A DNA stretch of 64,000 nt from Adenophora triphylla var. japonica (lineage: Eukaryota; Streptophyta; Magnoliopsida; Asterales; Campanulaceae): contig JAFEMH010000753.1 in NCBI GenBank assembly GCA_022495995.1, positions 229,001 through 293,000 of the forward strand, in the 5' to 3' direction. This document shows, piece after piece, positions 46,659-57,582 of this stretch. The position numbers and the translations under genes are program-made. Below the pieces are notes generated by a model that worked only from the letters and a program-made list of their open reading frames with translations, was not told the DNA's origin and did no database searches. Every line of letters begins with the position of its first letter. Within the stretch, counting starts at the first letter, position 1.

Positions 46659-48229
46659 TGTCGGGCTTTTAACCTAACGATTTATTTAATATCCGCAAGC
46701 GCACGGGCTATTGTAATATAGCGGGTGCAAGTACGGGTCGATCCCACAGAGACAGGGTTTACTTAGGAAATATTTTTGTCTTTAAAATTATAAAAAGGAT
46801 TGGGGGAGATAAAGTTTGATTTTGGAAATAGAAAGAACATAAACAGAAAATACTTTGATAAAATTCTTATAAAATAAAGCATTCTCGGGATCGAAAATCA
46901 TACACATAATCTTGTTCATCAAATTGTCATTGTCTTAGAAATATAGGTTTTCATAAAAATCAAGGATGGTATGTTAAACCTACGCTACTTCGGGTTAAGA
47001 CAGTAGCGTTTGTATTCTTCACTAGTTATGTCCTAACTGTTTGAGATTTCCGTTTATGTTACCCCCGCCCTGTCACAAACGGGCATTCTGGCTTATCTCT
47101 AGCTGACCATAATTAGTAAGAATCCATTAAGGACGAGAGTCAACATACTTTCCATTAAAGGAACATCCCTAGGCCGTTGAACTACTTTCGTGATCAATGG
47201 AACCTAGTTTCTTTATATGGTTCCATCAATCGAGATTCTCCGCTAGGTCCATCTCTCAATTGACTGAATCATACAAGTTGGACGTCTCCAAAATGTAAGG
47301 CATTTAGAGATTAATATAAAGAAATTGTTTAGATGAAGATAGAAGACAAGACTTTATTTATTTAAAATGATGAACATATATGCTTTTGAGTTTCCATCCC
47401 CAAGAACAAGGGGGATTTACTCACTAGCCATCTAGAACATTTAAGCAAATAAAAATAAAGGTTAGAGTAAGAAGACTTATGATGAAATAGAAGGCAAATG
47501 GCTGGAAATAATGCTTCACTTTTATTGCTTTTCTCCAAAGTAACTTCGAGAACAAAACATGGACTTTGATCTTCAAAATATCTTTGGAAATCAATATGAC
47601 AAGTATTTGTGTTTAATCTCTGATGAATATCTATGGAATATCAGTAATTTTCTATCCCTAAAACTGATTATAAGGAGTCTTTTTATAAGGGGGAGGGAAC
47701 TCTTCAAGAAGGTGCTTTCAAAAGGTGTCTTTTAATCTGCAGTCACGACCTTGCACGGCCGTGTCAAGGGTTTTGCACGGCCGTGCACCCTTGGCGCCAG
47801 TTTTGGATTTGAATTTGGAAGACTGGCCGCTCCGAACTTAGCTGCACGGCCGCTCCGAGGTTGACACGGCCAGGTCCAGTTCAAGGCTCGGCCACTCCAT
47901 TGTTTGGGGCCAAAAATGGCCTGTTATGGCCTTAAGTGCACGGCCGCTCCACCATTAGCTGCATGGACGCTCCACCTGGATTTGGCTTTGTGTGTTCATT
48001 TTGTTTGGTGCTCCTCCATGTCTTTTATCTTAAAGTACCCAAGCATCCTTTTGAACATAAAAAGGCCCTAAAACCTGTCTAAAAATGCATGAAACATATC
48101 AAAGGCTTAAAATCTAATAAATATGGAAAAGTAAGTAAAAAGTACTTAAAATAAAATGAGAAATGATGATTTATCCATGTAAAAGTACATAAAACTTAGG
48201 ATAAATGACTATATAATAGTCACTTATCA
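46659..48229 (-). repeat. 3' LTR of the Athila-type element
   Basis: 1571 bp. On the minus strand it starts TGATAAGTGACTATT and ends AAAAGCCCGACA. Near the R/U5 side it holds (plus strand) AATATCCGCAAGCGCACGGG and GGGTCGATCCCACAGAGACA, phrases common in Athila LTRs. A TATA box (CTTATAAAAAG, about 47692-47682) is preceded by eight or so CACGGCCG words (47752-47950). Confidence 0.75.
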
Positions 48230-48244
48230 AACTCCCCCACACTT
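48230..48244 (-). other. Polypurine tract of the Athila-type element
   Basis: Minus strand AAGTGTGGGGGAGTT, directly before the LTR start; primes plus-strand DNA synthesis. A second GTGTGGGGGGGG-type run at 49538-49548 may be a duplicate. Confidence 0.8.
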
Positions 48245-49645
48245 AAGCTTTTGCTTGTCCCCAAGCAATTTTAGGATGAAAATACGGAGAGGGAGAAAAA
48301 GAAAAGAAAAGCAAGAATGATCCCTCAGAAAATAAAGTAGCAAGCCCTAAATGCCTTTTGGATAATGCCTTCATCTTTCTAGTCATATTTTGTATACCTT
48401 TAAAAATTATTTAGAAAGAAGCATTTTGGGGATATTTTTAAAGAGATAATTTGTAAGACAATAACCTAATATAGCATATATAGAATTTGATCAAGTAAAA
48501 CATGCTAGAAGGATAAATCTTAGATCCATTTCTTGGTAAAAGAGAAGCTTTCACTCTTTAGAGTGATTTTTGAGAGAAATGAATTTATTTCTTTAAAATG
48601 TACAAAGGGAAGTATAAACATTTATGCACAAACTAGAAGTTCCCGAAGAATCGTATTGCATTCTTGAATCACAAGGGTGAAAAATGGATGATGATAGTGG
48701 AAAAATCTCATCAAAGTTTGAACAATTTTATCTTATTTTTGCACGTATAATATATTTGCAAAAGAACTTAGTTATTTTTTATCCTTTCAAGTAGGAGACA
48801 TTGTGGCTGCGAACCCCATGTTCCTATTACTTAGACCAAAAATACTTTCGGATATTACTTCCGTTTGGCAAGGAAACATCGTCGCAGCGAACGCCGTGCC
48901 CCGAGTTACTTAGGAAGCAATAGGTTTTTTTTTGCTTTTAAGGTTTGGTGACTAAGTCACTCTTTTAGCAATAAGAATAAAATGCCTAAACTTGATTCGA
49001 TTAGTGAAAATGAAAAGATGAATTTTTGATGAAGAGGTGTGATTCAATGGATGCAAAACAAAGGGTGCTTCTAATAAGGGAATAAACGTTTAATAAAATT
49101 TAAAATGTACAATTTTAAAGAAATATTTTCAAAATAAATTTTTATAAGAATGACCAAGAGTAGATTGACAAAGATTCCTTCTAATCAAATATTTTTTTTT
49201 CTTGAGAAAACCCTATATTTTGCTATACTAACTTATGAGGCTTTTAATTATTTCCTAAAAAATATTCCTATATTTTTCTTCTTATAAATTTCTAAGTTTA
49301 TAGAAAATATGAGAGGAAAGATAATGACATTATTCTAGGCAAATGGCAAGCATAAGAAATAATGATTATGGATCATCATAGGAATTATTACTTTTTTTTT
49401 ATATACTATACATGCATAAAATGAAAATGCAACTAAGTTAAAAAAAGAAAAAATTACACTAGAAAGCAAGTAAATCTAGTCTAAAAAGCAAGTAAATTTA
49501 AACTAAAAAGCAAAAATAAAATAAAGATAGATATACCCCCCCCCACACTTGAAATGAACATTGTCCTCAATGTTTCAAGGAATAATGTCAAATCCGGGAG
49601 GGTAAGAGAAACTTACTAAGACGGTGGTGGTTGAGGAAAGTCGTC
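48245..49645 (-). other. 3' untranslated region of the Athila-type element
   Basis: AT-rich, non-coding. 'gtccccaagcaattttagga' (48258-48277) and 'cattgtcctcaatgtttcaa' (49559-49578) are phrases often found beside Athila polypurine tracts. Confidence 0.55.
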
Positions 49646-50001
49646 TCAATTGTTGACCCCATAGTTGAAAATTGTGTTCACTTGTCTTTGAATCGTACTC
49701 ACACGATTTTGTATATCATTCCGGAAGTAATGGAATTCATTGTTGAAAGTGTCGAACCGAGTCATTATTTGATTGTTTTGAAGCTCGATCCGGTCAAACC
49801 TGTCATTGAAATCCGGCGGCAATTGGGGTGGGTTGGGATGGTGTTGCTCTCTTTCTTCTTCTTCTTCTTCTTCTTCTTCTTCTTCTTCTTCTTCTTCTTC
49901 TTCTTCTTCTTCTTCTTCTTCTTCCTCTTGGTTTGCTTGGCTTGATTGGCCCTCCCCTTGGTTCATAGAATTAGGAAAGATCCAAGTTTGAACTTGGTGG
50001 G
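49646..50001 (-). pseudogene. C-terminal part of the Athila last ORF
   Basis: Resumes the protein interrupted at 59822. After the duplicated GTGGG the frame reads HQVQTWIFPNSMNQGEGQSS, then about 27 consecutive Glu (encoded by a TTC/GAA microsatellite, 49856-49924), then a helical tail FDRIELQNNQIMTRFDTFNN ending NTIFNYGVNN and a stop at 49646-49648. A C-terminal helical tail after an acidic stretch is usual for this ORF. Without the insertion the frame joins exactly to the upstream half. Confidence 0.7.
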
Positions 50002-50605
50002 TGTTTTGGTAGAAAAAACAATAAAGTAGAATCTTAACTATATTTAGTGTGTGGATTGAACAATAAGGAGGGAACTATGGAATTCGATTATATGGAACAA
50101 AAGAATGAAAAAGAGATAATGACACCACGATTTGTTAACGAGGAAAACCTTGGAGGTGATAACCTCTTTGGAAAAAACCCCGGGAGTTAGGTCTCCAACC
50201 TTAAAGGTTTCACTATAATGATCACAAATACAACTTTGGAAGATAATGGAGAGGATTACAAGAGCTTTTTGTGTAGAGTGTGTGCGTATGAGCATGAATG
50301 TGTTTTTCCGTCTCCATTTCCCCTTAAATACAAGTAGATATGAAAGAGTCAATATGGTTCCTATAATCTCGGCATTTTGGTTTATCACTTCAACCTCCGT
50401 GAGACCAAGTCACCCTAGCCGTTTGAAGGTCTGTTGAACGTGCTTGAAGATTGTTCCGCATTCCTCTCTTAATTACTGAAAAATAAGAATAAGAATATTA
50501 GGAAATATTGAACAAGTAAATATTAAAACAATACTTACATTGTAATGACATCTCGATATGCAGGATCAATTGAAGATGTCGCCATGTTGAAAAATGCCCA
50601 CAACA
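50002..50605 (-). repeat. 3' LTR of the Tat element
   Basis: 604 bp, TGTTTTGG…CACAACA in plus reading. The inner flank (minus) GTTTTTGGGGACAAAT is the likely polypurine tract. Differs from the other LTR at 'aagtcAccc' (G there) and 'cttacaTtg' (G there). Confidence 0.95.
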
Positions 50606-50923
50606 ATTTGTCCCCAAAAACATTTGACTATGTTGGCAACTGAAGAGGCAAAATGTTTTTTCTTTTGAATTAATGGTCCAACTGTCCGCTCTGCTTGATG
50701 GGACGTTTTGGAAGACGTGGCGTTGAAATGGACGGTTGGGGAGAAGAGTTATTTTTGAAAAGGAATTCTTTTTCTTTTTATTAACCGCTTGAGAGGATAA
50801 ATTAATCTTCTCAAAGCTTCTTTTCACCTCCGTTGGCCCACGGCGCCGTTCGTCTCCAAGGTAAAATTCCTTCGTTTCTCACCTTCTTCCTTTGTTTATT
50901 TTTCTCTTTTTGCTTTGTCAACC

Positions 50924-52690
50924 ATGGGTAAAACTAGGTTGTCTGCGTCCAAACCCAAGAAAGCGTCATCCCCACAAGATCCCGTAGAGATTAATCTCGA
51001 CGATTTTGTTTGCGGAAATCTTCTCACTAAACCAGCTGAAGAAACTTGTTTGTTCAACGATTCTCAAATAGAGTCCATAAAACAACAATGTTGCTTCCCA
51101 AGTGGTGTAATTTTTCATCCCTTTTCCATAAAACTTAGGTCTGACCATATTTCCCTCAAATGGATCTGTTTCTTCGAATATCACTTCCTTCTAGGGTTTA
51201 GTTACCCTTTTCCACTGTTGGTTACTGAGTTCTTTCGAAAAACTCAACTGGCTTATGCTCAACTTATGCCAATGGCCTGGCGAGTTTTTGCTTTTGTCCT
51301 CAAAGTAAACCGAGAAAACGGACTAAACCTAGGGCTTCCCGAAATTGCCTATTCCTATGATCTTCAACTTTTGGTTCCAAAAGGTACCTTTTAGAAAGAA
51401 ATCAGTAGAAATCCTTTGATGAGCACCACATCCTCCAAAGTGATAGGGGATGGAAGAATAGATTTTTCTTTATTGATAGGACGTCGATTGGAGAAAAGGA
51501 TGAGATATCGAAGCAATGGAACAAGGGAGGTACTTAAATTCTTACTCTTGTGACTTCCTGTTCTTGAGACAAACTGAATTGTAATTGTTCTTGCTTTTAT
51601 GTAGATATTGATTGGGGAGAATTGTTTCCACCTGCCAAAGACACTCTAGCCAAGATCGAAGAGTTTTCGGTCTCCCTCTCGATAAGAGGTCTCCCAAAGG
51701 TTTGTTTGAAGCTTCGTCGACTATTCCGAGAGGATATAAAGGCTTCTACTTCTGTAATTATGTCCACCGGTAAGCTTGGTATCTTGTTACCTTTGATAAG
51801 CGTCATCAATTTGATGTGTTATTCGTTATTGACAATATCTCTATGTCCATGCAGTCTTCCAAACCGGTAGTTTCAGTGGTCCGACTTTGACCTCGGATGA
51901 TATTGAGGCCTTGCTCTACGAACCCGTTGTCAAGATTGAAAAGAAACCTCCACCTGCTTCTAAGAAGAGTCCCCGTTCCCCGATGAAAGCATTGGTATTG
52001 GCTCCAGGGTGAGGAAGAGAAAAGCTAGCCAAGAGGAAGTGATCGAGGTTGGAGACTCCTTTGATGGAATGTCACGGAGATTTCAAGAAGAAATTCATGA
52101 GCCTGGCGACGGGGGTAAGACACCATTAATTAGATATTGAATAGTTTCAAAGGTTGTTATAACATTTAGTAATATCAAGATGTCATCTTTCGACTGTAGG
52201 GTACGTAGAGGAATTGGCAAAAGAAGTTGAAATGGTAAAGAAGAAGTCCAAAGCCGACATCGCTTTGGTCGGGAAGGAGAAGTTGGCATCGAGATAATAA
52301 GGTGAAGGAATATGAGAAGACTATAGAGCAATTAAGCAAGTCGGTGGGAGAACAAGAACAGGACAGTGAAGGACTTATTGAATAGTCTGGCGAAAAGTGA
52401 GGATGACCACAACAAGGAGATAGCAGAAGTGAGGAATTCTTGCAAACTAGGCTGCAGCGAAGACTGTCTCTCAATGCAAGGTGAAGATGATGAAGGAATA
52501 TCGAAGGAAGAAGGCTGGTGCTTGGGATATCAATAGGGAATGTGCCTATCTCATTTCAAGTTGACAGTGTGAGGTGACGGACGAGGGCGAGGTGTCGTCA
52601 AGTCCGTATGAAACGATTGTCAAGGATGCACCGGCGGTTGGAGAAGTGACACCGGATGCAACACTGCGGCGAAGCCACCTAAACAAAAAG
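50924..52690 (+). pseudogene. Intron-containing antisense ORF of the Tat element
   Basis: Starts at ACCATGG (ATG 50924) on the strand opposite gag-pol. The N-terminal part (LKWICFFEYHFLLGFSYPFP, QLMPMAWRVFAFVLKVNREN) is the 'putative gypsy-type transposase' domain. Three introns fit with GT-AG and restore frame exactly: 51530-51604 (NKG/DIDWGE), 51770-51854 (MST/VFQTG) and 52115-52199 (GDG/GYVEELAKE). The last part is a Lys/Glu-rich coiled coil (ELAKEVEMVKKKSKADIALV). Frameshifts near 51394, 52010 and after 52290 break this copy. Function unknown; such ORFs are a known Tat feature. Confidence 0.75.
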
Positions 52691-53550
52691 AAGGTAAAAC
52701 AACTTGGTTCTTGGTATTTTGTTGATGTTTCTTGGGGTGGAATCCCTTAAGACAATTTTTATTTTTATTTGGTTTGTAATGGGTCCATAAGGACTAAAGA
52801 CAATCTTTTTATGTGTTGGGTTGGTCCAACACTTGTGCATCGTTCTTGTTGGTAGTTCGGATACTTTATGGTTGCTTTAGTTTAGTTATGGTTTAATAGT
52901 TTTCAAGCACGTCAAGGCTTGTTTCTTTTGGATAATTTTTTGTATGTTTTGCACATATAATGACATGATAGTATGTCGAAATGATAGGTACTTAGGATGA
53001 CATGTATACGTCATAAACCGTAGATACTTAGATGACACGTATATGCCATAAACCGTAGATACTTAGATGACACGAATATGCCATAACCATAAGAATAATA
53101 CTTAAGATCAATCATCTAACTGAGTGGGAATGGGTAAGCTATATGAGTTTACCCATATAGGCCCACCCCACACCTCAATTAGTGAGATAACTTGCGCTCC
53201 AGGCGAAGGTGTGGTAACCTAACTTCTTAAGAAAGAGGTAATTAACTCTTTAAACCTTAGAAGGGATTGTGTACCTTTACTTGAGAAGAGATGGCCAGTC
53301 TCTAACGGAGGAGAAATCGTTGTTCCTTGCGTGCATTCGATATGTCCCCATGTAAATGTGTCAATACCTCATAAGATAGAAACACATTAAAAACGGACGC
53401 CAACTAAGGTTGACGTCTCTCCACAAAGTATATTAGCGACATCTTAACTTGTAAATAATAAAAAAGATGCATAGGAGAAAAGAAAGGTTGTAAAGAATTA
53501 AAAGACGATTCATACACGGAAAGATGAGTTCATGGGAAATCATATTTAAA
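52691..53550. other. Spacer between antisense ORF and integrase
   Basis: Non-coding. A 35-41-bp unit containing 'cataaaccgtagatacttag' occurs about three times (52990-53095). Confidence 0.55.
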
Positions 53551-53557
53551 TGTAATA

Positions 53558-54750
53558 CCTTTTGAGATGAATGGCGTTCCAACTTCGCGGTATCATTTGG
53601 CCATCCAAGGTTGCAAGGCGATATGCTCCTTTTCCGGCTTGTGTATCTATTAAGTAGGGTCCCTCCCATTTTGGGGCGAGCTTGCCTGCATTGGGCTCCT
53701 TGGTATTTTGGAATGCCTTTCGTAGGACTAAGTCTCCTACTTGAAACCTTCTAACCCTTACGTTTTTATTGTAAGATCGGGCTACCCTTTCTTTGATATC
53801 TTTGCCATGCGAACTTTGGCCATGTCCCTTAGCTCGTCCACGGTATCCGTGTCATGTATCAAGATGTCTTTATTATGTTCGGATGTCGGTATGGCGTATC
53901 TTGCCGTTGGTACAAGGACTTCTGTTTGGAATAACAGATTCGGTTCCAAATACAAGTGAATAGGGGTTTAACCGGTAGCATTCTTAGATGTCGTCTGTCG
54001 GCCCATAGGACCATTGGTAACTCTTACGCCCAACGTCCTTTCTTGGTTTAGTCTCTTTTTTAAGTTCTTGATTATTATTTTGTTGCTAGACTCTTGCTGT
54101 CCATTGGCTTGAGGGTGAACAGCGAAGATGTCACCATCTTAACACCCCAAGATGTCAAGAAATCTTGGGTCCTCTTCTTGATGAATTGAGAGCCGTTGTC
54201 ACAAATTATCTCGATGGAATTCGAATCGAAATTTGAATATGTTCCTTTTGATAAAAGATATCACTTCTTTGTCACGAACTTGCACATATGCCTCGGCCTC
54301 TACCCATTTAGAAAAGTAGTCTGTCATGGCCAAAAGAAATACTCGTCCCCACGGTGCTATGGGAAGTTTTCCTACTATATCCATTCCCCAAACCATAAAA
54401 GGCCATGGTGACGGGATAGGATGTAGCGATTGGTGGTGGTGCGGGATGTCCCCATGTCGTTGACAGAATCACATTTCTTTGCGTAGTCAACGGCATCTTT
54501 TCTCATTGTAGGCCGAGAAATAGCCCATTCTAAGAGCTTTAGTATGTAAACTTCGCCCCCGGTGTGATTTCCACAATCTCCTTCGTGCAGCCTCCTTGAG
54601 AACACGATGGGCTCTATCCGCCTCTAGACATCTTAAGTAGTGACTGCGGCATTTTCTAAACAAGAGATTATCAATAAGTAAATATTTAGATACTCTTACC
54701 ACGAAGGCTCTTGCATTTTCTCCTCGACGGGATCGTATCATCTAAGAGAT
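53558..54750 (-). pseudogene. Integrase of the Tat element
   Basis: The zinc-binding segment shows RLHEGDCGNHTGG; the core has WGMDIVGKLP (first Asp), TDYFSKWVEAEAY, CDNGSQF (second Asp), and ANGQQESSNK-type sequence (Glu) in a shifted frame near 54110. The C-terminus reads PKWEGPYLIDTQAGKGAYRL and ends WNAIHLKRYY near 53558. All catalytic positions can be found but not in one frame. It would insert element cDNA. Four or more indels interrupt the chain. Confidence 0.9.
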
Positions 54751-55045
54751 GTTTGATTATAGGAGTATCCCAAGAGGTTCTTTGCGGGGAGAGGCAAGTA
54801 TGTCGGCATCCGGGCGAACATCTCAAGATGGTCAATTGCTAGGATGTCAACATGTATGATTGGGATCTTGGTTTGTGAGAAGCTTTTGAAGGTGAACCCA
54901 AGTTTGCGAGCATCTGCTTGAGAATTTTCTTCCCGTGGGATTTGTTCCAAGGAAAATGTTTTGAATTTGGCCGAAATAATTTTTACAATTTCCAAATATG
55001 TTGTCATTTTAGCGTTTTTCGCGACGTAGGACCCGTTGTGCTTGA

Positions 55046-55660
55046 TTAACAATTAGTAATGAATCCATGAACACCCGGATATGCTTGACATCTAAGTCTT
55101 GGGCTGCAGCTTAAACCCGCAATTAGAGCCTCATACTCTGCTTCATTGTTGGTAGCCTTGAAGCGCAAGCGATAGATTGTGGTATTATGTCCCCTTGTGG
55201 CGATTTTAGTACAACTCCAAGACCTGTACCTCTCATGTTGGAAGCACCGTCCGTGTAGAGAGTCCAAATTTTTAGGATGTCATCATCTTGAAGTTCTTTG
55301 TACTTCCAATTCCACCTCTTGTTGTAGGGTTGGATGAAATCGCCCACAAAATCAGCCAGGGCTTGGGATTTTATTGCGGTTACAGGCTCGTACTTGATGT
55401 CGTATGTGCTTAATTGTACAGACCATTTCGCCATTCGACCCGACATCTCTCGGTTTTCTCATGACATTCTTAATAGGATAGTTAGTGCGTACAATAATAG
55501 TATGTGTTTCAAAATAGTGCCTTCATTTAATAGAAGGAGTTATCAAAGCTAAAATTAATTTTTGTAAATGAGAATACCTGGTCTCAGCATCTAAGAGTGT
55601 CTTACTTATATAGTAGATGGGTTGCTGATTACCAGCTCGTTCTGTCACCAAGGCTGCGCT
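55046..55660 (-). pseudogene. RNase H domain of the Tat element
   Basis: MAKWSVQLSTYDIKYEPVTA leads to ALADFVGDF, then WTLYTDGASNMRGTGLGVVL (Asp of the active site) and, after a frame change, ATNNEAEYEALIAGL (Glu). A single frame covers 55446-55123. It degrades template RNA in reverse transcription. Confidence 0.88.
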
Positions 55661-56784
55661 TACGGCGCCTTCGGACACTTGCTAGGTAGATGTAAAGATG
55701 TTCTTCCATCGAGGTTTGGCCAATAAGGGAGGTGTCGACAGTAAGTTTTGAGCTCCTGAAAAGCTTCTTCATGTTGTTCCTCCCATTGGAACTTCTTGTT
55801 CTTTCTTAAGATGTCGTAGAAAGGTTTGCATCGATACGAGGATTTTGAAATGAATCTAGTGAGTGCGGCAATTTTTCCTGTCAATCTTTGGACGTCCTTG
55901 ACGGATTGAGGTGATGACGGAGTTGAGAATGGCGCGTATTTGTTCTGGGGCGGCTTCAATGCCTCTTTTAGTAACCATATAACCCAGAAACTTGCCGGCC
56001 TTCATTCCGAAGTTGCATTTAGGTGGATTAAGTTTCATATTGAAACAATCCAAGATGTCAAAAGCTTGAGAGAGGTTGCTTATGTGATCCTCGGCCTTCT
56101 TGGATTTTACTACCATGTCGTCGATTTATACCTCCATGGTGTCCCCAATCTGATCCTTAAACATCTTGTTGACGAGCCTTTGATACGTTGCACCTCGCAT
56201 TTTTTAGTCCAAAAGGCATGGCAATATAACAATAAATACTATGGGGGTTATGAAGGCGAGTGTCCTCTTGGTCGATGGTTCCATCGAATTTGTTGAAATC
56301 CACGAGGACGTGTCCATGAAAGTGAGGAGTTCGTGACCCGAGGTGGCATCAACTAATGAATCTATGTGCGGCAAAGGGAAAGGATCTTTTGGGCAGGCTT
56401 TATTTAAGTCGGTGAAGTCGACGCAAACTCGCCATTTCCCGTTTCTCTTCTCTACTACAACCACATTCGCCAACCATCTTGGATAATCGACCTCCCGTAT
56501 CATGTTGGCTTTGAGTAAGCGCTCTACCTCCTCCTTGATGATCCGATTTCTGGTTTCGCAAACTTTCTACGTTTCGGTGCCTTTGGTTTAAAGCTAGGAT
56601 CTACGTTAAGTTTGTGAGTGATGACATCTCTGCTAATGCCTGTCATGTCATCATGTTTCCAAGCAAAACTCTTTATTCTTCTTCTTAATAGGTTCACAAG
56701 CTTCTCTTCTATATCTGACGGGATGTCAGTGCCAATAAGTACTTTGATGTCCGGGTTGGAAGGATCTAACAATACTTCTTTCAC
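55661..56784 (-). pseudogene. Reverse transcriptase of the Tat element, with a stop in the active site
   Basis: Frames run from VLIGTDIPSDIEEKLVNLLR and FAWKHDDMTGI through EVDYPRWLANVVVVEKRNGK, WRVCVDFTDLNKACPKDPFP and FMDTSS to the active site. There the codon before IDDMVVKSK is TAA (56128-56126) where this family has Tyr (YIDD). Beyond it KLNPPKCNFGMKAGKFLGYM and the connection GKIAALTRFISKSSYRCKPF follow. Other frameshifts occur near 56510 and 56280. The enzyme copies element RNA into DNA; this copy is inactive as it stands. Confidence 0.93.
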
Positions 56785-57099
56785 ATCATCCTCCCTAGCT
56801 TCCAGGACTTCACGTACTTTCCTCGGTAATTGCTATGCTTGTTTTGGAGATGTAGACGCCTTCATTGAAGTTTTGTAACATTCCTTGGCCACCTGTTGAT
56901 CACTATAAATCTTAGCGACACCCCAAGGTGTTGGAAACTTCACACACTGATGGTAAGTGGAGGGTACGGCCTTCATTCCGTGAATCCACGGTCTTCCAAG
57001 AATGACATTGTAAGATGTTGCGCAATCAATTACGCAACCGTTCCATGGTGTTGAGGCCCTTTGAGTATATTGGAAGCTTTATCTCCCCACCGTTTCTTT

Positions 57100-57345
57100 G
57101 ACTTCACCACCGAAGCCTACCAAAGACTGAAGACTTTTTGACAATCTCCGATTCTGGGATGTTCATTTCCTTAAGGGTACCCAACATAATAAGATTGACG
57201 GAGCTGCCCCATCTACCAGAATACGTCGTATTGTACGATTGGCGATCTGCAAGGAAATAACCAGCACCGTCATGATGGGGTTCCAGCAAGTTATCACGAT
57301 CACTTTCATCAAAGGTAATTGGATCCGGGCAAGGTGTCGACATCC
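57100..57345 (-). pseudogene. Aspartic protease of the Tat element
   Basis: ITFDESDRDNLLEPHHD precedes the active site. ILVDG and GSSVNLIML lie in different frames, so one base is missing in the G-run of the Asp-Gly-Gly-Ser loop near 57205. This domain matures Gag-Pol. Confidence 0.85.
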
Positions 57346-57582
57346 CGGGCTGTCTCTCGGCTTTTCCTCTTATGACTCCTTAGCGTGTCGTTTTGCGGCG
57401 AATAGGATGTTCCACATATTTACGAGCCTCCACTCGATGAAGTTGATCACCTTTGTTGATCTTTGGGGGAGAAACTGGCCTTTCGGCTTCATGAGGAGCT
57501 TACGCATTTTCACCCTTCTTCTTTCTGGATCCCAACAACTCCTTAAGATGTCCTTTCGAGAGCAAGTAAGCGATCTCCTTTC

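Noticed and set aside
48230..49550. Two polypurine-like runs as evidence for two separate elements
   Set aside because: Only the 48230 run abuts an LTR start; the 49538 run lies in the 3' untranslated region and is more simply a duplicate.
50044..50388. 114-codon minus-strand frame, present twice (also 59260-59604)
   Set aside because: It lies wholly inside the Tat LTR and is duplicated only because the LTR is; no domain.
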